Assembly (NCBI RefSeq): GCF_017996735.1 | Contig: NZ_JAGOGJ010000016.1 | Span: 1,238-65,237, forward strand | Source of the DNA: Niveispirillum sp. | GTDB lineage: Bacteria > Pseudomonadota > Alphaproteobacteria > Azospirillales > Azospirillaceae | DNA length: 64,000 nucleotides | Direction: 5' to 3' | Shown here: one piece after another, positions 7,184 to 16,032 of the stretch | How positions within the stretch are numbered: the first letter of the stretch is position 1 | How the letters are laid out: the number at the start of each line of letters is the position of its first letter | Notes under the pieces: model-generated | Databases searched by the model: none | The model's input: only the letters and a program-made list of their open reading frames with translations | What the model was told of the DNA's origin: nothing | Program-made: the position numbers and the translations under genes

Positions 7184-8818
7184 ATGGGCCAGGCGTCAAA
7201 GGATATCGCAAACGCTGCTTTCTGGGATGGCGTGGCACAGGCGGCACTGGCGGTCGCCCTGTTGTTTGTGGCTGCGACCTTCAAGAATTACGGGATCACC
7301 TGGGACGAACCATTACATCTTGAGAATGGCTGGCGGGCACTGGACTGGTACCTGTCATTGGGTACGGACCAGCGGGTCCTGCATTTCCAGAATCTGTACC
7401 TTTACGGCGCCCTTTACGACACGCTGACGGCGGCGGCGGGGGCTTTGCTGCCCTTCGATGCCTATGAGTCGCGGCGGCTGGTCGGTGGCCTGATCGGTGT
7501 GGCGGGGCTGGCCGCCGTGCGGTCGCAGGCACGGCTGCTGGCCGGCCCCCGGGCGGGTGCGCTGGCTGTCATTCTGCTGCTGTTGACCCCGGAATGGATG
7601 GGGCAATCCTTTGCCAATCCCAAGGATGTGCCCTTCGCAACCGCCGCCGCCTGGATGGGCCTTTTGCAAGTCAGGCTGATTCGTGAGCTTCCCCATCAGA
7701 AATGGGCTGGTTTGGCTTTGTTCGGATTGGCCTTCGGGGCGGCGCTGGGCATACGCGTCGGGGGTGTCGTACTGATCGGCCCGTTGGGCATCGCCTGTCT
7801 TTACTGGCTGGCCCTGCATCTGCGCCGGACACCACCATCCACCGCCCTGCTTGACGGAGCCGGGGCGGCGGCGCGCCTGATCCCGGCTTTCCTGCTGGCC
7901 TGGCTGATCATGCTGGTCTGCTGGCCATGGGCACAGTTGGACCCGATTGCCCGCCCGCTGGAGGCGCTGGCCGGGTTCTCCCATTTTCCACTGTCGTTCA
8001 GTTTCCCGTTCGCCGGCCGCACCCTGGTCACAACCGACCTGCCCTGGTGGTATGTGCCGGTGGCGTTCGGCGTGAAGCTGCCGGAAGTGACGCTGCTGGG
8101 CCTGGGGATTGCGGTCGTCCTGGCCCTGCGTGCCCTGTTTCGGGCACCGCTGTCACTCTCGCCCGAAAGGGTGGGGCTGGCGGCGGCGATCCTGCTGCCG
8201 CCCCTGATCGTCATTATCACCGGGGCGGTGCTGTATGACGGTATCCGCCATCTGTTGTTCCTGCTCCCCCCCCTGACGGTCGCGGCCGGTATTGGTCTGG
8301 ACCGGCTGGCAACATGGCTGAACAGTGCCGCTGTCCGGGAACGGATGCCACAGGCGACCCGTCTGGCCGCGGCGCTGCTGTGCCTGTGGACAGGGTGGCA
8401 GGCGCTGACCATGCTCCGTCTGCATCCATACGAGGCGATCTGGTATAACGCCCTGGCCGGTGGCGTGCGGGGTGCCGAAGGACGATTCGAGCTGGATTAT
8501 TGGGGCAGCCCCCTGTCGGAAGCGGCCGACATGCTGCGCAATCGCATCGTCGCGCAGGAAGGGGGCGGTGCCATCGCCCGTCCCTATCGCGTGCGTATCT
8601 GCGGGCCGCATGCAAGCGCGCTGCATTTCCTTCCCCCAACCTGGAAGGCACCCGACAATGGACAGGGCGAAGCGGATTTCTACATCGCGTTCACACGCGG
8701 CAATTGCGGCCCGGTCCCGGCGGGGCGGGAAATTGTCAGGGTTGAACGGATGGGCGTCACACTGGCCTATGTGCTGGACCTGCGGGCATATACTGACACC
8801 AGCGGCTTGAAAGAGTGA
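7184..8818 (+). CDS. GT-C fold membrane glycosyltransferase (GT39/ArnT-like)
   Basis: A 544-residue integral membrane protein with roughly ten hydrophobic segments and a C-terminal soluble part of about 130 residues. The first periplasmic loop carries ITWDEPLH, the acidic motif expected in GT-C transferases that use polyprenyl-phosphate sugars. Later segments include LIMLVCWPWAQL and LLFLLPPLTVAAGIG. Only 8 bp separate it from the upstream GT2 gene, so the two are co-transcribed. The GT2 enzyme would make the lipid-linked sugar and this protein would transfer it on the periplasmic side. The acceptor is unknown. Confidence 0.85.
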   Translation: MGQASKDIANAAFWDGVAQAALAVALLFVAATFKNYGITWDEPLHLENGWRALDWYLSLGTDQRVLHFQNLYLYGALYDTLTAAAGALLPFDAYESRRLVGGLIGVAGLAAVRSQARLLAGPRAGALAVILLLLTPEWMGQSFANPKDVPFATAAAWMGLLQVRLIRELPHQKWAGLALFGLAFGAALGIRVGGVVLIGPLGIACLYWLALHLRRTPPSTALLDGAGAAARLIPAFLLAWLIMLVCWPWAQLDPIARPLEALAGFSHFPLSFSFPFAGRTLVTTDLPWWYVPVAFGVKLPEVTLLGLGIAVVLALRALFRAPLSLSPERVGLAAAILLPPLIVIITGAVLYDGIRHLLFLLPPLTVAAGIGLDRLATWLNSAAVRERMPQATRLAAALLCLWTGWQALTMLRLHPYEAIWYNALAGGVRGAEGRFELDYWGSPLSEAADMLRNRIVAQEGGGAIARPYRVRICGPHASALHFLPPTWKAPDNGQGEADFYIAFTRGNCGPVPAGREIVRVERMGVTLAYVLDLRAYTDTSGLKE

Positions 8819-8840
8819 CCGTTGGTCACTCTTTCAAGCC
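8804..8840 (+). terminator. Perfect 17-bp hairpin overlapping the stop codon
   Basis: Bases 8804-8820 pair without mismatch with 8824-8840 around a GTT loop, and the stop codon (8816-8818) lies inside the left arm. The downstream sequence is only weakly T-rich (CTTCAATC). It is likely to end or stabilise the glycosyltransferase mRNA. Confidence 0.75.
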
Positions 8841-8920
8841 CTTCAATCGCCAGCGCCCACATCGGAGGGCTTCGGCTGCGCCGCATGAGCGGCGCGGCGC
8901 CAGTCGGTGTCATTTGACGG

Positions 8921-8958
8921 CAAAGAAAACCCGCCCTGATCGGTGACAACCAGGGCGG
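8921..8958 (-). terminator. Intrinsic terminator of the chemoreceptor gene
   Basis: On the minus strand an 8-bp stem (CCGCCCTG/CAGGGCGG, 8951-8958 with 8931-8938) is followed by GTTTTCTTTG. It lies 34 bases past the chemoreceptor stop. Confidence 0.8.
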
Positions 8959-8991
8959 ATCGCAATGGAACGAACGGCCTGGGTCTGCCGC

Positions 8992-10596
8992 TCAGAACCC
9001 CGCTGCCTGCCGCTGCACAGGCATCGTCTCGTTCTGCAATTGATCAAGCTGCGCCACCACGCGTTCCGACGCGTCCTCGACCAGGACGATCTCCTTCATG
9101 GCACCGTCCAGATCGCCGGCGTTGAACAGCTCGACAGCACGGATGCCATGTTCATGCACCGACCGGTGGGGGGCCTCCAGGCCCGCAAAGGCGGGATGAT
9201 CCCGGAAAGGCAGCGAACCGGCGCCATAATACCATTTGCCCAGGCGGCAACTATCATGCCGGGCCAGTTCCTCCGCCTTCAGCGTCTGCAAACCCACGAC
9301 CATGTCGGCCAGCCGCTTCTTCCACATGATGTGATCGACCTTGGCGATCTTCACGATCTTGTTGGGAATGTCCTGTTTCATCAGGTCGGACAGTTGTTTG
9401 CCCAGCAGCGCCTCCACCCCCTTGGTGGCGTCGACGTTACGCATGATCGCCTGGCTGTTGCGCGCAGCGTGGCTGGCAATGTCGGTGACGCCGTGCGCCA
9501 CCTCCTGTGCCGCCGCCGTCTGCTGGTGCAGGATCGAGGCGATTTCCGCCATGCGCTCCGTTGTCGTGTCCACACGCGTCGTGACATCGTCGATCCGGGC
9601 GGAAACCTCGCGCATCTGGTCCTGCCCGGCCGCTACGGCGCGGGTCCCGTCCTGCATCGACCCGACGATGGCGCCCATTTCGTTGCGCAGATGGGCCAGA
9701 CGGGAGCGGATATCCTCCGTCGCCTTGGCTGTCTGGTTAGCCAGGCTCTTCACCTCGCTGGCGACCACGGCAAAGCCCTTGCCGGCCTCCCCCGCGCGGG
9801 CGGCCTCGATCGTTGCATTCAAGGCCAGAAGGTTGGTCTGCGCAGCGATGGCCTCGATGCTGGCCAGGATGTCCTGGATACGGTCGGATGCCTCCGAAAG
9901 CTCCGACACCCGCGACGCGCTTTGCGCGACGGCGTCGGCGATGGCTTCCATGCCCTTCACGGCATTGGCCACGGCCTGACGCCCGCCTTCCGCCACATCA
10001 TGAGCCTCCGCCGCCAGCCGGGCCACATCCTGGCTGCGGGCGGAAATCTCGTTCACACCAGCCACCGTCTCCTCCGTCGCGGCGGCGATGGCCTGGGCCT
10101 GGCCATCCACCGCACGGAGCTGGCCCACCATCTCGGCATTGGCGATGGAGGCATCGTTGATGGCGGTTGCCACATCCACGGTGCGGTCCATCAGACCGGC
10201 CATGAAGGCGGCTATATCGATTGGACCCTGTGCCGCCGTGGCCGGAGCCGCCGGGGCCAACAGGACGGACAGCGCATCGGACAGCATCCGGCCCAGCAGT
10301 CGGATACCGTCAATGGCGGCAGCGTTCCGCCAGCGCGAAGCGGCAAGCAGCGACGCCGACAAATCCGCCTGGGCCGTGGCGAAGGCCGACGCAGCGACGC
10401 CCGCACCCTTGCCCGAATTGCGGAAGGCGGCGGCCAGTTCGGCCTTCCCATCGGCCGGCATGTCCCCCTCGATCAGCGATCGCAGCGCCCGGACGCTTAT
10501 CCCCTCAACCTCCAGACGCCGATGCAAAGCAATCAGAGCCGCATCGAAGGATTCGCCTATGCGCGCCAACATGGCGCGGCCGTCATCATTCGCCAT
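8992..10596 (-). CDS. Soluble methyl-accepting chemotaxis protein with C-terminal CZB zinc-binding domain
   Basis: A 534-residue receptor starting at ATG 10596, nine bases after GGGGGA. No transmembrane segment is visible, so it should be cytoplasmic. The N-terminal 130 residues are helical without a recognised sensor fold. The MCP signalling hairpin follows, with its tip at [20 protein letters not shown] (about residues 265-285). The last 130 residues form a CZB domain: [11 protein letters not shown], then [12 protein letters not shown], then the H...H pair of [18 protein letters not shown], giving the His/Cys zinc site. CZB receptors sense zinc or oxidants such as hypochlorite. No che genes are adjacent. 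Confidence 0.93.
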   Translation of the reverse strand: MANDDGRAMLARIGESFDAALIALHRRLEVEGISVRALRSLIEGDMPADGKAELAAAFRNSGKGAGVAASAFATAQADLSASLLAASRWRNAAAIDGIRLLGRMLSDALSVLLAPAAPATAAQGPIDIAAFMAGLMDRTVDVATAINDASIANAEMVGQLRAVDGQAQAIAAATEETVAGVNEISARSQDVARLAAEAHDVAEGGRQAVANAVKGMEAIADAVAQSASRVSELSEASDRIQDILASIEAIAAQTNLLALNATIEAARAGEAGKGFAVVASEVKSLANQTAKATEDIRSRLAHLRNEMGAIVGSMQDGTRAVAAGQDQMREVSARIDDVTTRVDTTTERMAEIASILHQQTAAAQEVAHGVTDIASHAARNSQAIMRNVDATKGVEALLGKQLSDLMKQDIPNKIVKIAKVDHIMWKKRLADMVVGLQTLKAEELARHDSCRLGKWYYGAGSLPFRDHPAFAGLEAPHRSVHEHGIRAVELFNAGDLDGAMKEIVLVEDASERVVAQLDQLQNETMPVQRQAAGF

Positions 10597-10708
10597 CCCA
10601 ACCAATCCCCCAAGGAACCAATGTCTCTTTGTTGGAGACAGCTTGTATCAGGTTTGGAAAAGACTTGAAATGCCACCTCACTTTTTGCGCAATGCAGCAT
10701 TTTTTGCT

Positions 10709-11404
10709 TCAGTGCAGCAAATCCAGGAACCGGACAGTGTGGCCCAGATCGGCGCGTTGTACGGCGCGGCGATCGGCAGCTTCCCAATCCTCGCCCCATT
10801 TCTCGATCTGGTAATTCTCGTCCAGTTGGGCCAGATCGAAGGCCTGCTCCGCCGTGAGATGGCCATCGACAAGGGCCAGCGACACCAGCAGCGATCCGGT
10901 GATGCCAATGGTATTCTGAAGTGCCGTCAGGCGCCATTCGTCCAACTGGTCCACCGCCGCGCGCAGGGCCTTCAGCGCCCCTTCCGGTTGCGGCTTGTGG
11001 ATGATGCCACTGGTGATCAGCAGATGCGCGTCATACCGGCGGGCCGCCCAGTCCAGCAGCGGGTTCCATAATGTCGCCTGACGCTGGATCAGTTCTTCCG
11101 GCTCGTCCGCGCGGTAACAGACCAGTTCGCTTTCGCCATAGACGGCCGATGCCTCGGCCACCGCGTCCAGGCGGCCCCGCACCCCGTCGATGCTGGTGCT
11201 GGACAGTTGGGTCAGGGGCATGGTGGCGGGCTTCACCTCCTCCCCCTGCGCGGCCCATTCGGCGGCCATCGCCTCGGCCAACGCACGGGTGGGCACGACC
11301 AATGGCAGCTTGGCCGGGGTGCGCACCGGCTTTCCATCCAGTGTCAGGGTAAAGCCACCCTCGGCGGCCACGGTTCCAACCTGCTTGTAAAAACGCTTCA
11401 TCAT
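10709..11404 (-). CDS. ATP12-family F1-ATPase assembly chaperone
   Basis: A 231-residue protein of the ATP12 family, which in mitochondria and alphaproteobacteria binds the F1 alpha subunit before assembly of the ATP synthase catalytic head. Family features seen are KRFYKQVGT near the start, TLDGKPVRTPAKLPLVVPT, LAEAMAAEWAAQGEEVKPATMPLTQL, and the C-terminal GSLLVSLALVDGHLTAEQAFDLAQLDENYQIEKWGED part. It starts one base after the stop of the upstream HAD phosphatase gene, so the two form a tight operon. The ATP synthase genes are not in this window. Confidence 0.95.
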   Translation of the reverse strand: MMKRFYKQVGTVAAEGGFTLTLDGKPVRTPAKLPLVVPTRALAEAMAAEWAAQGEEVKPATMPLTQLSSTSIDGVRGRLDAVAEASAVYGESELVCYRADEPEELIQRQATLWNPLLDWAARRYDAHLLITSGIIHKPQPEGALKALRAAVDQLDEWRLTALQNTIGITGSLLVSLALVDGHLTAEQAFDLAQLDENYQIEKWGEDWEAADRRAVQRADLGHTVRFLDLLH

Positions 11405-11405
11405 C

Positions 11406-12077
11406 TCAATCCCTGACCAACAGGCCCATCACGGCATCGGGCAAGGCCCGGTAATCCTGCACCAGAAGGTCGGCCCCGGCCGCCAGCAGTTCCGCCCCGT
11501 CATGATAGCCCCAGGCGACACCGATGGAGCGGACACCGGCATTGCGGGCCATCAGGATATCGAAGCTGGTATCACCGATGACAACGGTTCCCGCCGCGTC
11601 CGCCCCGCTTTCGGCAAGGGCCGCATAGACCATGTCGGGGCTGGGTTTGCCCGCCACCCGGTCGCTGGTCTGCAAACTGACGAACCGGTGTGCCAGCCCG
11701 TGATGGGCCAATGTCGCATCCAGGCCGCGGCGGCTTTTCCCCGTGGCGATCCCCAACAGGAAGCCGGCGGCCTCCAGCGCATCCAGCGCGGCCACGACAC
11801 CATCGAACAGCGGTTCGGGATATGTGCCGGCCAGCCGGTTACGATAGAAGGCAGCCTTGTAGGCCTCCGATATCGCATCATGCGCATCCGGGGTCTGGGC
11901 GGGGGCCAAACGCGCCACCGCCTCCACCAGCGGCAATCCGACCACCCGTCGCACGTCGCGGGCAGCGGGCGGCACCAGACCATGGGCCGCAAAGCCCGCT
12001 TCCATGGCCGCGACGATGGCATACTGGCTATCGACCAGGGTGCCATCACAATCAAACAGGGCGAGTTTCAGCGACAT
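11406..12077 (-). CDS. HAD-IA family hydrolase, phosphoglycolate phosphatase-like
   Basis: A 223-residue haloacid dehalogenase-type phosphatase. Motif I is FDCDGTLVDSQ (nucleophile Asp9, acid Asp11), motif II is the Thr in GIATGKSRRGL, and motif IV is VIGDTSFDILMARNAG; a four-helix cap lies between motifs I and II. The closest functional group is the Gph-type phosphoglycolate phosphatases, but substrates in this family cannot be read from sequence. In many alphaproteobacteria the gene sits beside the ATP12 gene, usually also with a pseudouridine synthase, which is missing here. It is the first gene of the two-gene operon. Confidence 0.9.
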   Translation of the reverse strand: MSLKLALFDCDGTLVDSQYAIVAAMEAGFAAHGLVPPAARDVRRVVGLPLVEAVARLAPAQTPDAHDAISEAYKAAFYRNRLAGTYPEPLFDGVVAALDALEAAGFLLGIATGKSRRGLDATLAHHGLAHRFVSLQTSDRVAGKPSPDMVYAALAESGADAAGTVVIGDTSFDILMARNAGVRSIGVAWGYHDGAELLAAGADLLVQDYRALPDAVMGLLVRD

Positions 12078-12208
12078 CTATCCGTATGTACCAGCCAATT
12101 TCACAATAGCTGTGCTACTCCGTGTGGGGGACAGTGTCGAGAGGCGGCATGACATGCGGCACATGCCCGGCGGTAAGGCGCGGGGGCCGGTATTGGAAGG
12201 AAGCATAG

Positions 12209-13207
12209 TTGCGGATGCGTCTTTTTTCTCTCCTGGTCACGTTGTTTTGCTGTTTTCCCGCATATCCCGCCTTGGCCAGGGAAGATTACGGCGTCATTTA
12301 CAGCGGACAGAAGGATGACCGCGTCTTCAATTCGATGGTGGTATCCGCCGTCAGCAGCTTCGAGGAACAGCACGAGGTCAATTTCCGCCATCGGGTGATC
12401 GTGGCGCAGGAAGATAGCGCCGACGCCATCCGCGCCTTTGTCGAACGCGGCATCACAACCTTGGTGCTGGTCGGTTTCATTCACGAAAAGGCGGTGCGCG
12501 AGCTGGCGCCCCGCTATCCGCATGCACGCTTCACCATCATCGATGGCGATGTGACCGGCCCGAATGTCCGGTCCATCCGGTTCCGTGAACAGGAAGCCGG
12601 CTTTCTGGCCGGTATGGCCGCCGCCTTTGCCAGCCGGTCAGGCCGGGTCGCCTTCATCGGCGCCGTTGCCACGCCGCCGGTCCGGCGCTTCGGCTGTGGA
12701 TTCGTGCAGGGCGTTCGCGAGGCACGCCCCGTCACCGTGATGGCACGCTATATGACAACGGATCTGGACGGGTTTCGTGATCGCCGGCTGGCCCGATCCG
12801 TCGCGGAGGATATGCTTGCCGACGGCGCTGACGTGCTGTTTCCCGCCGCCGGGCTGGCCAGCCGCGACGCGCTTCTGGCCGCCGCCCAGGCGGGAAAGTT
12901 CGGTATCGGGGTGGATAGCGACCAGGAAGAGGTGGCGCCCGGCCATATTGTCACCACCGCCGTGAAGCGTATCGACGTGGCGGTTACCGCCGCCCTGCAG
13001 GATCTCTATGGCGGCACCTGGAAAGCCGGCAACTTTGAAATCGGCGTGACCGAGGGGGGCGTGGATTGGGTCCGCCCCGGTGCCGACCGCTTTATCACCC
13101 CCGCGCAGATCAGTGCGATCGAAACAGCGAAAAGCCGGATCAGTACCGGCCGGCTCACCATTCTGGCCCAGGAACCGGCCTGTAAACAGGTCGGCGTGAC
13201 CCCATAG
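12209..13207 (+). CDS. BMP-family periplasmic substrate-binding protein
   Basis: A 332-residue exported protein. The TTG start at 12209 is 7 bases after AGGA; an ATG two codons later (12215) is also possible. The signal peptide is MRMRLFSLLVTLFCCFPAYPALA. The mature part is a Med/BMP (basic membrane protein) fold, as in nucleoside and purine binding proteins: DDRVFNSMV, TTLVLVGF, FTIIDGDV, EQEAGFLAGMAAAF, GCGFVQGVREA, FPAAG and IGVDSDQEEVAPG. Such proteins feed an ABC importer, but no permease or ATPase gene is adjacent, so the partner must be elsewhere. It ends in a clear terminator. Confidence 0.9.
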   Translation: MRMRLFSLLVTLFCCFPAYPALAREDYGVIYSGQKDDRVFNSMVVSAVSSFEEQHEVNFRHRVIVAQEDSADAIRAFVERGITTLVLVGFIHEKAVRELAPRYPHARFTIIDGDVTGPNVRSIRFREQEAGFLAGMAAAFASRSGRVAFIGAVATPPVRRFGCGFVQGVREARPVTVMARYMTTDLDGFRDRRLARSVAEDMLADGADVLFPAAGLASRDALLAAAQAGKFGIGVDSDQEEVAPGHIVTTAVKRIDVAVTAALQDLYGGTWKAGNFEIGVTEGGVDWVRPGADRFITPAQISAIETAKSRISTGRLTILAQEPACKQVGVTP

Positions 13208-13258
13208 CAACGGGGCGCGGATCAACGGGGAACCGCGCCCCCAGGCACATAAAAAGAA

Positions 13259-13287
13259 CCCCGGCGGATGTTATCCGCCGGGGTTTG
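13259..13287 (+). terminator. Intrinsic terminator
   Basis: An 11-bp perfect stem (13259-13269 with 13273-13283) with a GTT loop is followed by TTT and preceded by an A-rich run. It serves the BMP gene and may also act on the opposite strand for the genes ending at 13420. Confidence 0.85.
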
Positions 13288-13419
13288 GTCAAGGGGAACC
13301 CAGTTGAACGGGGGGCAGAGAAAAAAGAAGCTTTGACAGATACCACGCTGACGCCATGGCGATCAGCGCGGGTCCCGAAGATCAACATGGTTGACCTTGC
13401 GGACACTCAGCGCGGACAT

Positions 13420-13680
13420 TCAGCGACGCTGTTCCTGGTCCGCCTCCAGATGGCGCCGGTTCTTCTCGGCCTGCGCCTTCTGCTCGTCAGTGGGCGTTGG
13501 CAGGATGCCCTTGTCGGTGCCCATCCCGTCGGTGCGCGGCGGCGGCTTGGCCGTCACGCGCTGTTCGGACGCGACGGGGTCGCTGGCCGGGAACGTATCG
13601 TCCAGGTCCCGATCCAGCTCAAATTCCGTGGGCTGGGTCGGTTTCTTTTCGACGGGTGAGTGCTGGGGATGGTTCGGCAT
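13420..13680 (-). CDS. Small acidic DDTFPASDP-motif protein
   Basis: An 86-residue hydrophilic protein starting at ATG 13680, six bases after GGGAGG. Residues about 18-38 contain ELDRDLDDTFPASDPVA, a motif shared by many small uncharacterised proteobacterial proteins. The rest is Pro/Lys/Gln-rich and probably disordered. It follows the PRC-barrel gene by 46 bp on the same strand, so the two are probably co-transcribed. No enzymatic features are seen. Homologues are often found among stress-responsive small genes, but that is family knowledge and not visible here. Confidence 0.75.
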   Translation of the reverse strand: MPNHPQHSPVEKKPTQPTEFELDRDLDDTFPASDPVASEQRVTAKPPPRTDGMGTDKGILPTPTDEQKAQAEKNRRHLEADQEQRR

Positions 13681-13726
13681 GTGTTCCTCCCGGCGGCATG
13701 GCCGCCTGTCCATTGCGGATGCGGGA

Positions 13727-14101
13727 TCACATCCAATAGGGCGGGACGTTGTAGTAGGTGGAAACCGGCTCCCGCCAGCGGGTGTCATCGGCGCCCAGTT
13801 CCTGCTCGGAATAAGAAGGCGCGCTTTCCAGCCGGGCCCGATCCAGCGGGACGACATAGCCGCCCTTGTCGGGATCATAGTTCAGCACCGACCAGGGAAG
13901 CGGATGGTAACGCTCGCCAATGCCCAGGAAGCCGCCGAACGCCATGATGGCGTATGCGACATTGCCCGTGCGCTTGTTCAGCATCACGTCCTCGACATAG
14001 CCGATCTTGTCACCGTCGGCGCCATAGACGTTGGTGCCGTTCACCTTGCCGGCGCTGATGCAGGTATTGGTCTCGCTACGCGCCACATCACTGATGGCCA
14101 T
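13727..14101 (-). CDS. PRC-barrel domain protein
   Basis: A 124-residue protein whose first 90 residues form a PRC-barrel: VNGTNVYGADGDKIGYVEDVML, the family turn followed by KRTGNVAYAIMAFGGFLGIG and ERYHPLPWSVLNYD. PRC-barrels occur in photosynthetic reaction-centre H subunits, RimM and small stand-alone proteins of this type. No photosynthesis genes are nearby, so a stress or envelope role is more likely. It probably leads a two-gene unit with the DDTFPASDP protein downstream. Its ATG is followed upstream by GGAAGGACCACC on the coding strand, a plausible ribosome site. Confidence 0.88.
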   Translation of the reverse strand: MAISDVARSETNTCISAGKVNGTNVYGADGDKIGYVEDVMLNKRTGNVAYAIMAFGGFLGIGERYHPLPWSVLNYDPDKGGYVVPLDRARLESAPSYSEQELGADDTRWREPVSTYYNVPPYWM

Positions 14102-14195
14102 GATGGTGGTCCTTCCCGTTGTGGTTTACGGAAAGGAAACACCACAGCCCCCTGAAAGGTTCCGGCCCAGTCACGAAAATGCGACAGGATTGACG

Positions 14196-14228
14196 ACACA
14201 AAACCCCGATCCCGAAGAGGGACCGGGG
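14196..14228 (-). terminator. Intrinsic terminator of the putrescine transporter operon
   Basis: On the minus strand a 10-bp stem with one mismatch (14219-14228 with 14204-14213) is followed by TTTTGTGTCG, just past the stop of the last permease gene. Confidence 0.75.
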
Positions 14229-14233
14229 GATGG

Positions 14234-15067
14234 TCAAGCGCCCTGCTGCGCCATCTGTTCGTCGCGCCGACGGGCCTTTTCCTGGCGTGCGTTGTAGATG
14301 CCGGCACAGATGATGCCGATAGCCACGATGGTCACCACAATGGTGGCCAGCGCATTGACCTTGGGCGACAGGCCCAGACGGACGGAGGAGAAAACGATCT
14401 GCGGCAGCGTGGTGGAACCGGGGCCCGACACAAAACTGGCCACCACCAGATCATCCAGCGACAGGGTGAAGGCCAGCAGCCAGCCCGACACGATGGCCGG
14501 CGCGATCAGCGGCAGGGTGATGACAAAGAACACCTTGGCTGGCCGTGCCCCCAGATCCATCGCCGCCTCTTCCAGGCTGGCATCCATGGACACCAGACGC
14601 GACTGCACCACCACGGTCACAAAGGACATGGTGAAGGTGATATGTGCCAGCACGATGGTCAGCACCCCGCGCCCTTCCGGCCAGCCGAAAAGCTGTTCCA
14701 TGCTGACGAACAGCAGCAGCAGCGACAGGCCCAGGATCACCTCCGGCATCACCAGCGGTGCAGACACCATGCCGGAGAACAAGGCCCTGCCCTTGAACGC
14801 GCCGAACCGTGCCAGCATCAATCCGGCCATAGTGCCCAGCACGACTGCGCAGGTGGCGGAAATGAAGGCCACCCGGACCGACAGCCACGCGGCCGACAGC
14901 AACTGGTCATCCCGGAACAGTTCCCCATACCAGCGGAAGGAGAACTCGCTCCATACCGAGATGGACCGGTTGTCGTTGAAGGACAGCACGATCAGCAGGA
15001 AGATCGGCAGATAGAGGAACAGCAGGCCAATGACCAGACCGATCCGCAGGAACCAGGATTTCGGCAT
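14234..15067 (-). CDS. potI: Putrescine/spermidine ABC transporter permease, PotI type
   Basis: A 277-residue inner-membrane permease with six predicted helices. The EAA loop that contacts the ATPase reads EEAAMDLGARPAKVFFVITLP near residues 165-185. It pairs with the PotH-like permease just upstream; the start codon overlaps the previous stop by one base, indicating translational coupling. With PotG and the PotF binding protein it would import putrescine or a related polyamine. The C-terminus is charged and cytoplasmic. It is the last gene of the unit and is followed by a terminator. Confidence 0.92.
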   Translation of the reverse strand: MPKSWFLRIGLVIGLLFLYLPIFLLIVLSFNDNRSISVWSEFSFRWYGELFRDDQLLSAAWLSVRVAFISATCAVVLGTMAGLMLARFGAFKGRALFSGMVSAPLVMPEVILGLSLLLLFVSMEQLFGWPEGRGVLTIVLAHITFTMSFVTVVVQSRLVSMDASLEEAAMDLGARPAKVFFVITLPLIAPAIVSGWLLAFTLSLDDLVVASFVSGPGSTTLPQIVFSSVRLGLSPKVNALATIVVTIVAIGIICAGIYNARQEKARRRDEQMAQQGA

Positions 15068-16011
15068 TATTGCTGCTCCCCCTGTCTGCTCTGCACGTTC
15101 TGGAAAATCATGATCGGCACCACCAGGAACAACAGCAGCGCCACGGCCACGGCGGATGCCAGCGGCCAGTCGCGGTTATTGAAGAATTCCGTCCACAGGG
15201 TGCGGCCGATCATCAGCGTATCGGGTCCCCCCAGCAGTTCCGGGATCACGAATTCGCCCATAGCCGGAATGAAAACCAGCATGGACCCCGCGATCATGCC
15301 CGGGATCGACAGGGGCAGCGTGATGGACAGGAAGGCTTTCCAGGGCGGGCAGCCCAGATCGGCCGCCGCCTCCAGCAACGTATTGTCCAGCTTCTCCAGC
15401 GTCGAATAGAGCGGCAGGATCATGAAGGGCAGATAGGAATAGGTGATGCCGATATAGGTGGCCACCGGCGTGTAGAGGATCTGCAAGGGCTGGTCGATGA
15501 TGCCCAGCCATATCAGCACATTGTTCAGCACGCCGTTGTTGGACAGGATGCCGATCCAGGCATAGACCCGGATCAGGAAACTGGTCCAGAAGGGCAGGAT
15601 GATCAGCATCAGCAGGGGCGCACGCCATTTCGGATCGGCCTTGGCGATGGCATAGGCCACCGGATACCCCACCAGCAGGCAGCAGATGGTGGAGATGAAG
15701 GCGATCTTCAGGCTGTTCAGATAGGCGACGACATACAGGTCGTCGGTCAGCATGTAGTGGAAATTATAGAAGGTGACGGTGATCTGGTACTTCAGTTCCT
15801 CCACCGTTTCGATCAGCGGCGTGAAGGGCGGAATCGCCATCTGGCTTTCGGCCAGGGCAATCTTCAGCACGATCAGGAACGGGATCAGGAAAAACAGCAG
15901 CAGCCACCCATAGGGCAGCAGCATGACCAGCGCCCGGCCGGACAGGCCGACCCGCTGCAACAGGCCCAGAAAGCCCGTGTGGCGCATCTCGCTTTGAACC
16001 GTCTCGGCCAT
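15067..16011 (-). CDS. potH: Putrescine/spermidine ABC transporter permease, PotH type
   Basis: A 314-residue permease. An N-terminal cytoplasmic stretch of about 25 residues precedes the first helix (MLLPYGWLLLFFLIPFLIVL); further helices and the EAA loop EAAADLGCPPWKAFLSITLP (about residues 220-240) follow. FIPAMGEFVIPELLGG is typical of the PotB/PotH family. The gene begins 21 bases after potG and overlaps potI by one base. It supplies one half of the polyamine translocation pore. Confidence 0.93.
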   Translation of the reverse strand: MAETVQSEMRHTGFLGLLQRVGLSGRALVMLLPYGWLLLFFLIPFLIVLKIALAESQMAIPPFTPLIETVEELKYQITVTFYNFHYMLTDDLYVVAYLNSLKIAFISTICCLLVGYPVAYAIAKADPKWRAPLLMLIILPFWTSFLIRVYAWIGILSNNGVLNNVLIWLGIIDQPLQILYTPVATYIGITYSYLPFMILPLYSTLEKLDNTLLEAAADLGCPPWKAFLSITLPLSIPGMIAGSMLVFIPAMGEFVIPELLGGPDTLMIGRTLWTEFFNNRDWPLASAVAVALLLFLVVPIMIFQNVQSRQGEQQ

Positions 16012-16032
16012 GGCAGCCCCCTTCCCGTCTGG

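Noticed and set aside
8844..8920. Possible small RNA in the gap after the GT-C gene
   Set aside because: There is only a 7-bp hairpin (8878-8895) with no promoter or T run, so I could not support a gene.
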